A stretch of 64,000 nucleotides of DNA. Source: Linyphia triangularis (Eukaryota > Arthropoda > Arachnida > Araneae > Linyphiidae). Made by a program: the position numbers and the translations under genes. The DNA is taken from positions 1-64,000 of the forward strand of contig CAXBTE010000030.1 of assembly GCA_963978545.1 (NCBI GenBank), given 5' to 3'. Under the pieces are notes generated by a model that saw only the letters and a list, made by a program, of their open reading frames with translations, searched no databases and was not told where the DNA came from. Each line of letters begins with the position of its first letter. Within the stretch, counting starts at the first letter, position 1. Positions 1 to 10,848 of this stretch are shown one piece after another.

Positions 1-40
1 CCTTCTTACAGTGTACAAGGATATCCTCTTCATAGAGTCC
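1..40 (+). repeat. Type B monomer (reference copy, 40 bp)
   Basis: This differs from type A by CAGTGTAC in place of CAGAGTAC and GGATATCC in place of GGATACCC. The two changes create two palindromes in one monomer, TGTACA (BsrGI) and GGATATCC (containing the EcoRV site GATATC). B is the usual monomer before any 39 bp monomer other than E, and occurs in runs of three (BBB) at many fixed places in the larger units. Its GTG is the only start-like codon of the apparent 60-63 codon open frames on the + strand. Confidence 0.95.
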
Positions 41-79
41 ACTCTTAGAGAGTACAACGATATCCTCTTCATAGAGTCC
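41..79 (+). repeat. Type D' monomer (reference copy, 39 bp)
   Basis: This is D combined with AACGATATCC, so it carries both a CpG and an EcoRV site. It is found only as the second monomer of a block, directly after E-B. Eighteen copies start at 41, 1431, 3696, 4530, 7311, 10889, 17918, 24955, 27506, 34058, 36609, 44273, 46824, 49844, 53620, 55010, 60773 and 62880. It is missing from the five blocks starting 13392, 20429, 29532, 38635 and 59542. Confidence 0.9.
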
Positions 80-119
80 CCTTCTTACAGAGTACAAGGA
101 TACCCTCTTCATAGAGTCC
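80..119 (+). repeat. Type A monomer (reference copy, 40 bp)
   Basis: This is the commonest monomer and a good reference. Its diagnostic features are the start CCTTCTTACA, then CAGAGTAC, GGATACC, CTCTTCATAGAG and the ending TCC. It has no CpG. It occurs singly or in runs of two to nine (a run of nine A follows the D monomer near 61925). It contains one GTAC (RsaI) and one GAGTC (HinfI) site, as nearly every monomer does. The segment CTCT-TCAT-AGAG can form a small 4 bp stem, flanked by GGA and TCC that can pair outside it. Confidence 0.95.
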
Positions 120-159
120 CCTTCTTACAGAGTACAAGGATACCCTCTTCATAGAGTCC

Positions 160-199
160 CCTTCTTACATAGTACAAGGATACCCTCTTCATAGAGTCC
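160..199 (+). repeat. Type F monomer (reference copy, 40 bp)
   Basis: This is type A with one substitution, CATAGTAC instead of CAGAGTAC. F is always preceded by A and is nearly always followed by B. It usually occurs at two fixed places in a block, fifth and fifteenth monomer after the E mark (160-199 and 557-596 in the first block). In copy 2 of the central unit the second F of the block starting at 24915 reads as A, a point difference or gene-conversion trace. Confidence 0.9.
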
Positions 200-239
200 C
201 CTTCTTACAGTGTACAAGGATATCCTCTTCATAGAGTCC

Positions 240-278
240 ACTCTTATAGAGTACAAGGATACCCTCTTCATAGAGTCC
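240..278 (+). repeat. Type C' monomer (reference copy, 39 bp)
   Basis: This is like C but with AAGGATACC, so without the CpG. It is generally followed by A, whereas C is followed by B. It is normally preceded by B; exceptions preceded by F occur once in each copy of the central unit, starting 14460, 21497, 30600 and 39624. Confidence 0.92.
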
Positions 279-392
279 CCTTCTTACAGAGTACAAGGAT
301 ACCCTCTTCATAGAGTCCCCTTCTTACAGAGTACAAGGATACCCTCTTCATAGAGTCCCCTTCTTACAGTGTACAAGGATATCCTCTTCATA

Positions 393-411
393 GAGTCCAC
401 TCTTATAGAGT
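393..411. other. Overlapping hairpin arms at a 40/39 bp monomer junction
   Basis: Reference copy of a motif found at the start of every C, C' and D monomer: AGAGT-CC-ACTCT-TAT-AGAGT. The middle ACTCT can pair with the AGAGT on its left (2-base loop) or on its right (3-base loop; TAG in type D). Junctions into 40 bp monomers lack ACTCT and cannot form it. In E the right arm is CGAGT, weakening one alternative. A structural role is speculation. Confidence 0.7.
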
Positions 412-437
412 ACAACGATACCCTCTTCATAGAGTCC
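399..437 (+). repeat. Type C monomer (reference copy, 39 bp)
   Basis: This is a 39 bp class monomer starting ACTCTTATAGAGT, with AACGATACC in place of AAGGATACC; the G-to-C change creates a CpG. The first 13 bases are a perfect inverted repeat, ACTCT-TAT-AGAGT. C is preceded by B and generally followed by B, so B-C behaves as a 79 bp dimer. The C monomer also shows an internal two-part structure (ATAGAGT..C to CTCTT, twice) described in the findings. Confidence 0.93.
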
Positions 438-477
438 CCTTCTTACAGTGTACAAGGATATCCTCTTCATAGAGTCC

Positions 478-516
478 ACTCTTAGAGAGTACAAGGATAC
501 CCTCTTCATAGAGTCC
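478..516 (+). repeat. Type D monomer (reference copy, 39 bp)
   Basis: This is a 39 bp class monomer beginning ACTCTTAGAGAGT with AAGGATACC. Its first 13 bases are a perfect inverted repeat, ACTCT-TAG-AGAGT, differing from type C only in the three-base loop. It is preceded by B and followed by A. One exceptional D with AACGATACC, followed by B, lies near 6676-6714. Confidence 0.92.
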
Positions 517-1311
517 CCTTCTTACAGAGTACAAGGATACCCTCTTCATAGAGTCCCCTTCTTACATAGTACAAGGATACCCTCTTCATAGAGTCCCCTT
601 CTTACAGTGTACAAGGATATCCTCTTCATAGAGTCCACTCTTATAGAGTACAAGGATACCCTCTTCATAGAGTCCCCTTCTTACAGAGTACAAGGATACC
701 CTCTTCATAGAGTCCCCTTCTTACAGAGTACAAGGATACCCTCTTCATAGAGTCCCCTTCTTACAGTGTACAAGGATATCCTCTTCATAGAGTCCACTCT
801 TATAGAGTACAACGATACCCTCTTCATAGAGTCCCCTTCTTACAGTGTACAAGGATATCCTCTTCATAGAGTCCACTCTTAGAGAGTACAAGGATACCCT
901 CTTCATAGAGTCCCCTTCTTACAGAGTACAAGGATACCCTCTTCATAGAGTCCCCTTCTTACAGAGTACAAGGATACCCTCTTCATAGAGTCCCCTTCTT
1001 ACAGAGTACAAGGATACCCTCTTCATAGAGTCCCCTTCTTACAGTGTACAAGGATATCCTCTTCATAGAGTCCCCTTCTTACAGTGTACAAGGATATCCT
1101 CTTCATAGAGTCCCCTTCTTACAGTGTACAAGGATATCCTCTTCATAGAGTCCACTCTTATAGAGTACAACGATACCCTCTTCATAGAGTCCCCTTCTTA
1201 CAGTGTACAAGGATATCCTCTTCATAGAGTCCACTCTTAGAGAGTACAAGGATACCCTCTTCATAGAGTCCCCTTCTTACAGAGTACAAGGATACCCTCT
1301 TCATAGAGTCC

Positions 1312-1351
1312 CCTTCTTACAGAGTACAAGGATATCCTCTTCATAGAGTCC
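1312..1351 (+). repeat. Type G monomer (reference copy, 40 bp)
   Basis: This monomer combines the A-type CAGAGTAC with the B-type GGATATCC, so it looks like an A/B recombinant or intermediate. It sits directly before E or E' at almost every block end, making the pair G-E (79 bp) the block terminator. A few other copies exist, for example 2781-2820 inside a run of A, and directly after E' at 2503, 8383 and 61766. Confidence 0.9.
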
Positions 1352-1390
1352 ACTCTTATCGAGTACAACGATACCCTCTTCGTAGAGTCC
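1352..1390 (+). repeat. Type E monomer: block-end marker (reference copy)
   Basis: This is a 39 bp monomer with TATCGAGT, AACGATACC and TTCGTAG, giving three CpGs in 39 bp where most monomers have none. Twenty-two copies end at 1390, 3655, 4489, 7270, 10848, 13391, 17877, 20428, 24914, 27465, 29531, 34017, 36568, 38634, 44232, 46783, 49803, 53579, 54969, 59541, 60732 and 62839. Each is preceded by G and followed by B. I use its end as the boundary between higher-order blocks. This is a convenient phase, not proof of where exchanges occur. The A-to-G change also removes the minus-strand ATG present in other monomers. Confidence 0.95.
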
Positions 1391-3655
1391 CCTTCTTACA
1401 GTGTACAAGGATATCCTCTTCATAGAGTCCACTCTTAGAGAGTACAACGATATCCTCTTCATAGAGTCCCCTTCTTACAGAGTACAAGGATACCCTCTTC
1501 ATAGAGTCCCCTTCTTACAGAGTACAAGGATACCCTCTTCATAGAGTCCCCTTCTTACATAGTACAAGGATACCCTCTTCATAGAGTCCCCTTCTTACAG
1601 TGTACAAGGATATCCTCTTCATAGAGTCCACTCTTATAGAGTACAAGGATACCCTCTTCATAGAGTCCCCTTCTTACAGAGTACAAGGATACCCTCTTCA
1701 TAGAGTCCCCTTCTTACAGAGTACAAGGATACCCTCTTCATAGAGTCCCCTTCTTACAGTGTACAAGGATATCCTCTTCATAGAGTCCACTCTTATAGAG
1801 TACAACGATACCCTCTTCATAGAGTCCCCTTCTTACAGTGTACAAGGATATCCTCTTCATAGAGTCCACTCTTAGAGAGTACAAGGATACCCTCTTCATA
1901 GAGTCCCCTTCTTACAGAGTACAAGGATACCCTCTTCATAGAGTCCCCTTCTTACATAGTACAAGGATACCCTCTTCATAGAGTCCCCTTCTTACAGTGT
2001 ACAAGGATATCCTCTTCATAGAGTCCACTCTTATAGAGTACAAGGATACCCTCTTCATAGAGTCCCCTTCTTACAGAGTACAAGGATACCCTCTTCATAG
2101 AGTCCCCTTCTTACAGAGTACAAGGATACCCTCTTCATAGAGTCCCCTTCTTACAGTGTACAAGGATATCCTCTTCATAGAGTCCACTCTTATAGAGTAC
2201 AACGATACCCTCTTCATAGAGTCCCCTTCTTACAGTGTACAAGGATATCCTCTTCATAGAGTCCACTCTTAGAGAGTACAAGGATACCCTCTTCATAGAG
2301 TCCCCTTCTTACAGAGTACAAGGATACCCTCTTCATAGAGTCCCCTTCTTACAGAGTACAAGGATACCCTCTTCATAGAGTCCCCTTCTTACAGAGTACA
2401 AGGATACCCTCTTCATAGAGTCCCCTTCTTACAGAGTACAAGGATATCCTCTTCATAGAGTCCACTCTTATCGAGTACAACGATACCCTCTTCATAGAGT
2501 CCCCTTCTTACAGAGTACAAGGATATCCTCTTCATAGAGTCCCCTTCTTACAGTGTACAAGGATATCCTCTTCATAGAGTCCACTCTTATAGAGTACAAC
2601 GATACCCTCTTCATAGAGTCCCCTTCTTACAGTGTACAAGGATATCCTCTTCATAGAGTCCACTCTTAGAGAGTACAAGGATACCCTCTTCATAGAGTCC
2701 CCTTCTTACAGAGTACAAGGATACCCTCTTCATAGAGTCCCCTTCTTACAGAGTACAAGGATACCCTCTTCATAGAGTCCCCTTCTTACAGAGTACAAGG
2801 ATATCCTCTTCATAGAGTCCCCTTCTTACAGAGTACAAGGATACCCTCTTCATAGAGTCCCCTTCTTACAGAGTACAAGGATACCCTCTTCATAGAGTCC
2901 CCTTCTTACAGAGTACAAGGATACCCTCTTCATAGAGTCCCCTTCTTACAGAGTACAAGGATACCCTCTTCATAGAGTCCCCTTCTTACAGAGTACAAGG
3001 ATACCCTCTTCATAGAGTCCCCTTCTTACAGTGTACAAGGATATCCTCTTCATAGAGTCCACTCTTATAGAGTACAAGGATACCCTCTTCATAGAGTCCC
3101 CTTCTTACAGAGTACAAGGATACCCTCTTCATAGAGTCCCCTTCTTACAGTGTACAAGGATATCCTCTTCATAGAGTCCCCTTCTTACAGTGTACAAGGA
3201 TATCCTCTTCATAGAGTCCCCTTCTTACAGTGTACAAGGATATCCTCTTCATAGAGTCCACTCTTATAGAGTACAACGATACCCTCTTCATAGAGTCCCC
3301 TTCTTACAGTGTACAAGGATATCCTCTTCATAGAGTCCACTCTTATAGAGTACAACGATACCCTCTTCATAGAGTCCCCTTCTTACAGTGTACAAGGATA
3401 TCCTCTTCATAGAGTCCACTCTTAGAGAGTACAAGGATACCCTCTTCATAGAGTCCCCTTCTTACAGAGTACAAGGATACCCTCTTCATAGAGTCCCCTT
3501 CTTACAGAGTACAAGGATACCCTCTTCATAGAGTCCCCTTCTTACAGAGTACAAGGATACCCTCTTCATAGAGTCCCCTTCTTACAGAGTACAAGGATAT
3601 CCTCTTCATAGAGTCCACTCTTATCGAGTACAACGATACCCTCTTCGTAGAGTCC
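1391..3655 (+). repeat. 2265 bp block with E'-G-B junction
   Basis: This opens like the 1390 bp block, then after D A A A passes through G and E' (2464-2502), G and B, followed by a long run of A that is interrupted by one G (2781-2820). It closes with a 477 bp cassette (3100-3576) and the G-E terminator. Its relative at 60733-62839 is 158 bp shorter, which equals two 79 bp B-C dimers. Confidence 0.88.
2464..2502 (+). repeat. Type E' monomer (reference copy, 39 bp)
   Basis: This is E without its last change (TTCATAG rather than TTCGTAG), so it has two CpGs. Eight copies start at 2464, 8344, 15336, 22373, 31476, 40500, 41691 and 61727. In the mosaics (2464, 8344, 61727) it is followed by G then B. 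In the central unit (the other five) it is followed directly by B then C. These two contexts separate two lineages of E'. Confidence 0.92.
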
Positions 3656-4489
3656 CCTTCTTACAGTGTACAAGGATATCCTCTTCATAGAGTCCACTCT
3701 TAGAGAGTACAACGATATCCTCTTCATAGAGTCCCCTTCTTACAGAGTACAAGGATACCCTCTTCATAGAGTCCCCTTCTTACAGAGTACAAGGATACCC
3801 TCTTCATAGAGTCCCCTTCTTACATAGTACAAGGATACCCTCTTCATAGAGTCCCCTTCTTACAGTGTACAAGGATATCCTCTTCATAGAGTCCACTCTT
3901 ATAGAGTACAAGGATACCCTCTTCATAGAGTCCCCTTCTTACAGAGTACAAGGATACCCTCTTCATAGAGTCCCCTTCTTACAGAGTACAAGGATACCCT
4001 CTTCATAGAGTCCCCTTCTTACAGTGTACAAGGATATCCTCTTCATAGAGTCCACTCTTATAGAGTACAACGATACCCTCTTCATAGAGTCCCCTTCTTA
4101 CAGTGTACAAGGATATCCTCTTCATAGAGTCCACTCTTAGAGAGTACAAGGATACCCTCTTCATAGAGTCCCCTTCTTACAGAGTACAAGGATACCCTCT
4201 TCATAGAGTCCCCTTCTTACATAGTACAAGGATACCCTCTTCATAGAGTCCCCTTCTTACAGTGTACAAGGATATCCTCTTCATAGAGTCCCCTTCTTAC
4301 AGTGTACAAGGATATCCTCTTCATAGAGTCCACTCTTAGAGAGTACAAGGATACCCTCTTCATAGAGTCCCCTTCTTACAGAGTACAAGGATACCCTCTT
4401 CATAGAGTCCCCTTCTTACAGAGTACAAGGATATCCTCTTCATAGAGTCCACTCTTATCGAGTACAACGATACCCTCTTCGTAGAGTCC
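3656..4489 (+). repeat. 834 bp block, 21 monomers (shortest)
   Basis: Monomer order: B D' A A F B C' A A B C B D A F B B D A G E, which gives 15 x 40 + 6 x 39 = 834 bp. Compared with the 1390 bp block, the opening 15 monomers are intact, and the middle is lost up to the final B of a BBB run and the closing B D A G E. This is a simple in-register internal deletion. Confidence 0.9.
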
Positions 4490-5880
4490 CCTTCTTACAG
4501 TGTACAAGGATATCCTCTTCATAGAGTCCACTCTTAGAGAGTACAACGATATCCTCTTCATAGAGTCCCCTTCTTACAGAGTACAAGGATACCCTCTTCA
4601 TAGAGTCCCCTTCTTACAGAGTACAAGGATACCCTCTTCATAGAGTCCCCTTCTTACATAGTACAAGGATACCCTCTTCATAGAGTCCCCTTCTTACAGT
4701 GTACAAGGATATCCTCTTCATAGAGTCCACTCTTATAGAGTACAAGGATACCCTCTTCATAGAGTCCCCTTCTTACAGAGTACAAGGATACCCTCTTCAT
4801 AGAGTCCCCTTCTTACAGAGTACAAGGATACCCTCTTCATAGAGTCCCCTTCTTACAGTGTACAAGGATATCCTCTTCATAGAGTCCACTCTTATAGAGT
4901 ACAACGATACCCTCTTCATAGAGTCCCCTTCTTACAGTGTACAAGGATATCCTCTTCATAGAGTCCACTCTTAGAGAGTACAAGGATACCCTCTTCATAG
5001 AGTCCCCTTCTTACAGAGTACAAGGATACCCTCTTCATAGAGTCCCCTTCTTACATAGTACAAGGATACCCTCTTCATAGAGTCCCCTTCTTACAGTGTA
5101 CAAGGATATCCTCTTCATAGAGTCCACTCTTATAGAGTACAAGGATACCCTCTTCATAGAGTCCCCTTCTTACAGAGTACAAGGATACCCTCTTCATAGA
5201 GTCCCCTTCTTACAGAGTACAAGGATACCCTCTTCATAGAGTCCCCTTCTTACAGTGTACAAGGATATCCTCTTCATAGAGTCCACTCTTATAGAGTACA
5301 ACGATACCCTCTTCATAGAGTCCCCTTCTTACAGTGTACAAGGATATCCTCTTCATAGAGTCCACTCTTAGAGAGTACAAGGATACCCTCTTCATAGAGT
5401 CCCCTTCTTACAGAGTACAAGGATACCCTCTTCATAGAGTCCCCTTCTTACAGAGTACAAGGATACCCTCTTCATAGAGTCCCCTTCTTACAGAGTACAA
5501 GGATACCCTCTTCATAGAGTCCCCTTCTTACAGTGTACAAGGATATCCTCTTCATAGAGTCCCCTTCTTACAGTGTACAAGGATATCCTCTTCATAGAGT
5601 CCCCTTCTTACAGTGTACAAGGATATCCTCTTCATAGAGTCCACTCTTATAGAGTACAACGATACCCTCTTCATAGAGTCCCCTTCTTACAGTGTACAAG
5701 GATATCCTCTTCATAGAGTCCACTCTTAGAGAGTACAAGGATACCCTCTTCATAGAGTCCCCTTCTTACAGAGTACAAGGATACCCTCTTCATAGAGTCC
5801 CCTTCTTACAGAGTACAAGGATATCCTCTTCATAGAGTCCCCTTCTTACAGTGTACAAGGATATCCTCTTCATAGAGTCC

Positions 5881-6238
5881 ACTCTTATAGAGTACAACGA
5901 TACCCTCTTCATAGAGTCCCCTTCTTACAGTGTACAAGGATATCCTCTTCATAGAGTCCACTCTTAGAGAGTACAAGGATACCCTCTTCATAGAGTCCCC
6001 TTCTTACAGAGTACAAGGATACCCTCTTCATAGAGTCCCCTTCTTACAGAGTACAAGGATACCCTCTTCATAGAGTCCCCTTCTTACAGAGTACAAGGAT
6101 ACCCTCTTCATAGAGTCCCCTTCTTACAGTGTACAAGGATATCCTCTTCATAGAGTCCCCTTCTTACAGTGTACAAGGATATCCTCTTCATAGAGTCCCC
6201 TTCTTACAGTGTACAAGGATATCCTCTTCATAGAGTAC
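5881..6238 (+). repeat. 358 bp nine-monomer unit, copy 1
   Basis: Order C B D A A A B B B (two 39-mers, seven 40-mers, 358 bp). It is directly followed by a second copy. Its last B carries the A-for-C change at 6237 (TAGAGTAC instead of TAGAGTCC). Confidence 0.88.
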
Positions 6239-6596
6239 ACTCTTATAGAGTACAACGATACCCTCTTCATAGAGTCCCCTTCTTACAGTGTACAAGGATA
6301 TCCTCTTCATAGAGTCCACTCTTAGAGAGTACAAGGATACCCTCTTCATAGAGTCCCCTTCTTACAGAGTACAAGGATACCCTCTTCATAGAGTCCCCTT
6401 CTTACAGAGTACAAGGATACCCTCTTCATAGAGTCCCCTTCTTACAGAGTACAAGGATACCCTCTTCATAGAGTCCCCTTCTTACAGTGTACAAGGATAT
6501 CCTCTTCATAGAGTCCCCTTCTTACAGTGTACAAGGATATCCTCTTCATAGAGTCCCCTTCTTACAGTGTACAAGGATATCCTCTTCATAGAGTCC
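6239..6596 (+). repeat. 358 bp nine-monomer unit, copy 2
   Basis: Same order, C B D A A A B B B, immediately after copy 1 in tandem. Confidence 0.88.
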
Positions 6597-7033
6597 ACTC
6601 TTATAGAGTACAACGATACCCTCTTCATAGAGTCCCCTTCTTACAGTGTACAAGGATATCCTCTTCATAGAGTCCACTCTTAGAGAGTACAACGATACCC
6701 TCTTCATAGAGTCCCCTTCTTACAGTGTACAAGGATATCCTCTTCATAGAGTCCACTCTTAGAGAGTACAAGGATACCCTCTTCATAGAGTCCCCTTCTT
6801 ACAGAGTACAAGGATACCCTCTTCATAGAGTCCCCTTCTTACAGAGTACAAGGATACCCTCTTCATAGAGTCCCCTTCTTACAGAGTACAAGGATACCCT
6901 CTTCATAGAGTCCCCTTCTTACAGTGTACAAGGATATCCTCTTCATAGAGTCCCCTTCTTACAGTGTACAAGGATATCCTCTTCATAGAGTCCCCTTCTT
7001 ACAGTGTACAAGGATATCCTCTTCATAGAGTCC
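6597..7033 (+). repeat. 358 bp unit, copy 3, with 79 bp insertion
   Basis: Order C B D* B D A A A B B B (437 bp, i.e. 358 + 79). D* is a D-type monomer with AACGATACC, the C-type 3' part, followed by B instead of A. It looks like a D/C recombinant produced when a B-D pair was inserted. Confidence 0.85.
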
Positions 7034-7270
7034 ACTCTTATAGAGTACAACGATACCCTCTTCATAGAGTCCCCTTCTTACAGTGTACAAGGATATCCTC
7101 TTCATAGAGTCCACTCTTAGAGAGTACAAGGATACCCTCTTCATAGAGTCCCCTTCTTACAGAGTACAAGGATACCCTCTTCATAGAGTCCCCTTCTTAC
7201 AGAGTACAAGGATATCCTCTTCATAGAGTCCACTCTTATCGAGTACAACGATACCCTCTTCGTAGAGTCC

Positions 7271-10200
7271 CCTTCTTACAGTGTACAAGGATATCCTCTT
7301 CATAGAGTCCACTCTTAGAGAGTACAACGATATCCTCTTCATAGAGTCCCCTTCTTACAGAGTACAAGGATACCCTCTTCATAGAGTCCCCTTCTTACAG
7401 AGTACAAGGATACCCTCTTCATAGAGTCCCCTTCTTACATAGTACAAGGATACCCTCTTCATAGAGTCCCCTTCTTACAGTGTACAAGGATATCCTCTTC
7501 ATAGAGTCCACTCTTATAGAGTACAAGGATACCCTCTTCATAGAGTCCCCTTCTTACAGAGTACAAGGATACCCTCTTCATAGAGTCCCCTTCTTACAGA
7601 GTACAAGGATACCCTCTTCATAGAGTCCCCTTCTTACAGTGTACAAGGATATCCTCTTCATAGAGTCCACTCTTATAGAGTACAACGATACCCTCTTCAT
7701 AGAGTCCCCTTCTTACAGTGTACAAGGATATCCTCTTCATAGAGTCCACTCTTAGAGAGTACAAGGATACCCTCTTCATAGAGTCCCCTTCTTACAGAGT
7801 ACAAGGATACCCTCTTCATAGAGTCCCCTTCTTACATAGTACAAGGATACCCTCTTCATAGAGTCCCCTTCTTACAGTGTACAAGGATATCCTCTTCATA
7901 GAGTCCACTCTTATAGAGTACAAGGATACCCTCTTCATAGAGTCCCCTTCTTACAGAGTACAAGGATACCCTCTTCATAGAGTCCCCTTCTTACAGAGTA
8001 CAAGGATACCCTCTTCATAGAGTCCCCTTCTTACAGTGTACAAGGATATCCTCTTCATAGAGTCCACTCTTATAGAGTACAACGATACCCTCTTCATAGA
8101 GTCCCCTTCTTACAGTGTACAAGGATATCCTCTTCATAGAGTCCACTCTTATAGAGTACAAGGATACCCTCTTCATAGAGTCCCCTTCTTACAGAGTACA
8201 AGGATACCCTCTTCATAGAGTCCCCTTCTTACAGAGTACAAGGATACCCTCTTCATAGAGTCCCCTTCTTACAGAGTACAAGGATACCCTCTTCATAGAG
8301 TCCCCTTCTTACAGAGTACAAGGATATCCTCTTCATAGAGTCCACTCTTATCGAGTACAACGATACCCTCTTCATAGAGTCCCCTTCTTACAGAGTACAA
8401 GGATATCCTCTTCATAGAGTCCCCTTCTTACAGTGTACAAGGATATCCTCTTCATAGAGTCCACTCTTATAGAGTACAACGATACCCTCTTCATAGAGTC
8501 CCCTTCTTACAGTGTACAAGGATATCCTCTTCATAGAGTCCACTCTTAGAGAGTACAAGGATACCCTCTTCATAGAGTCCCCTTCTTACAGAGTACAAGG
8601 ATACCCTCTTCATAGAGTCCCCTTCTTACAGAGTACAAGGATACCCTCTTCATAGAGTCCCCTTCTTACAGAGTACAAGGATACCCTCTTCATAGAGTCC
8701 CCTTCTTACAGAGTACAAGGATACCCTCTTCATAGAGTCCCCTTCTTACAGAGTACAAGGATACCCTCTTCATAGAGTCCCCTTCTTACAGAGTACAAGG
8801 ATACCCTCTTCATAGAGTCCCCTTCTTACAGAGTACAAGGATACCCTCTTCATAGAGTCCCCTTCTTACAGAGTACAAGGATACCCTCTTCATAGAGTCC
8901 CCTTCTTACAGTGTACAAGGATATCCTCTTCATAGAGTCCACTCTTATAGAGTACAAGGATACCCTCTTCATAGAGTCCCCTTCTTACAGAGTACAAGGA
9001 TACCCTCTTCATAGAGTCCCCTTCTTACAGTGTACAAGGATATCCTCTTCATAGAGTCCCCTTCTTACAGTGTACAAGGATATCCTCTTCATAGAGTCCC
9101 CTTCTTACAGTGTACAAGGATATCCTCTTCATAGAGTCCACTCTTATAGAGTACAACGATACCCTCTTCATAGAGTCCCCTTCTTACAGTGTACAAGGAT
9201 ATCCTCTTCATAGAGTCCACTCTTAGAGAGTACAAGGATACCCTCTTCATAGAGTCCCCTTCTTACAGAGTACAAGGATACCCTCTTCATAGAGTCCCCT
9301 TCTTACAGAGTACAAGGATACCCTCTTCATAGAGTCCCCTTCTTACAGAGTACAAGGATACCCTCTTCATAGAGTCCCCTTCTTACAGTGTACAAGGATA
9401 TCCTCTTCATAGAGTCCCCTTCTTACAGTGTACAAGGATATCCTCTTCATAGAGTCCCCTTCTTACAGTGTACAAGGATATCCTCTTCATAGAGTACACT
9501 CTTATAGAGTACAACGATACCCTCTTCATAGAGTCCCCTTCTTACAGTGTACAAGGATATCCTCTTCATAGAGTCCACTCTTAGAGAGTACAAGGATACC
9601 CTCTTCATAGAGTCCCCTTCTTACAGAGTACAAGGATACCCTCTTCATAGAGTCCCCTTCTTACAGAGTACAAGGATACCCTCTTCATAGAGTCCCCTTC
9701 TTACAGAGTACAAGGATACCCTCTTCATAGAGTCCCCTTCTTACAGTGTACAAGGATATCCTCTTCATAGAGTCCCCTTCTTACAGTGTACAAGGATATC
9801 CTCTTCATAGAGTCCCCTTCTTACAGTGTACAAGGATATCCTCTTCATAGAGTCCACTCTTATAGAGTACAACGATACCCTCTTCATAGAGTCCCCTTCT
9901 TACAGTGTACAAGGATATCCTCTTCATAGAGTCCACTCTTAGAGAGTACAAGGATACCCTCTTCATAGAGTCCCCTTCTTACAGAGTACAAGGATACCCT
10001 CTTCATAGAGTCCCTTTCTTACAGAGTACAAGGATACCCTCTTCATAGAGTCCCCTTCTTACAGAGTACAAGGATACCCTCTTCATAGAGTCCCCTTCTT
10101 ACAGAGTACAAGGATACCCTCTTCATAGAGTCCCCTTCTTACAGAGTACAAGGATACCCTCTTCATAGAGTCCCCTTCTTACAGTGTACAAGGATATCCT

Positions 10201-10848
10201 CTTCATAGAGTCCACTCTTATAGAGTACAACGATACCCTCTTCATAGAGTCCCCTTCTTACAGTGTACAAGGATATCCTCTTCATAGAGTCCACTCTTAG
10301 AGAGTACAAGGATACCCTCTTCATAGAGTCCCCTTCTTACAGAGTACAAGGATACCCTCTTCATAGAGTCCCCTTCTTACAGAGTACAAGGATACCCTCT
10401 TCATAGAGTCCCCTTCTTACAGAGTACAAGGATACCCTCTTCATAGAGTCCCCTTCTTACAGTGTACAAGGATATCCTCTTCATAGAGTCCCCTTCTTAC
10501 AGTGTACAAGGATATCCTCTTCATAGAGTCCCCTTCTTACAGTGTACAAGGATATCCTCTTCATAGAGTCCACTCTTATAGAGTACAACGATACCCTCTT
10601 CATAGAGTCCCCTTCTTACAGTGTACAAGGATATCCTCTTCATAGAGTCCACTCTTAGAGAGTACAAGGATACCCTCTTCATAGAGTCCCCTTCTTACAG
10701 AGTACAAGGATACCCTCTTCATAGAGTCCCCTTCTTACAGAGTACAAGGATACCCTCTTCATAGAGTCCCCTTCTTACAGAGTACAAGGATATCCTCTTC
10801 ATAGAGTCCACTCTTATCGAGTACAACGATACCCTCTTCGTAGAGTCC
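7271..10848 (+). repeat. 3578 bp block of the left mosaic
   Basis: The first part follows 1391-3655 at an offset of 5880 bp, including E' at 8344 and the following G-B. After D, a run of nine A replaces the A A G A A A A A of the earlier copy. The second part repeats the BBB-C-B-D-AAA theme and includes the second GTAC junction SNP (9496) and a unique C-to-T change at 10015. At the D position near 8150 there is a C' instead, which opens an alternative 60-codon frame. Confidence 0.85.

Larger units (their letters stand above)
1..1390 (+). repeat. 1390 bp block, 35 monomers
   Basis: Monomer order: B D' A A F B C' A A B C B D A F B C' A A B C B D A A A B B B C B D A G E. Twenty-five 40-mers and ten 39-mers give exactly 1390 bp. 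The same 35-monomer order recurs at 53580-54969, over 50 kb away. The first 15 monomers (B D' A A F ... D A F) are the standard opening of most blocks in the window. Confidence 0.93.
4490..7270 (+). repeat. 2781 bp block with 358 bp subrepeats
   Basis: It starts like the 1390 bp block up to G, but G is followed by B C B D rather than E. It then carries tandem nine-monomer units (C B D A A A B B B, 358 bp) before closing with C B D A G E. The monomer parse sums to exactly 2781 bp. It contains the GTAC junction SNP (6237) and the unusual D with AACG followed by B. Confidence 0.9.

Noticed and set aside
1..40. TGTACA and GGATATCC palindromes as operator sites
   Set aside because: They occur hundreds of times as part of type B monomers with no gene nearby, so they are better treated as satellite variants.
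3230..3412. Open frame of 60 codons on the + strand, repeated at thirteen cassette positions (also 8036, 13402 and others)
   Set aside because: It starts at the GTG of a type B monomer, has no ATG, and its translation is simply the satellite read in rotating frames. It recurs wherever B C B C order occurs (130 bp after each 477 bp cassette start). No coding signal.
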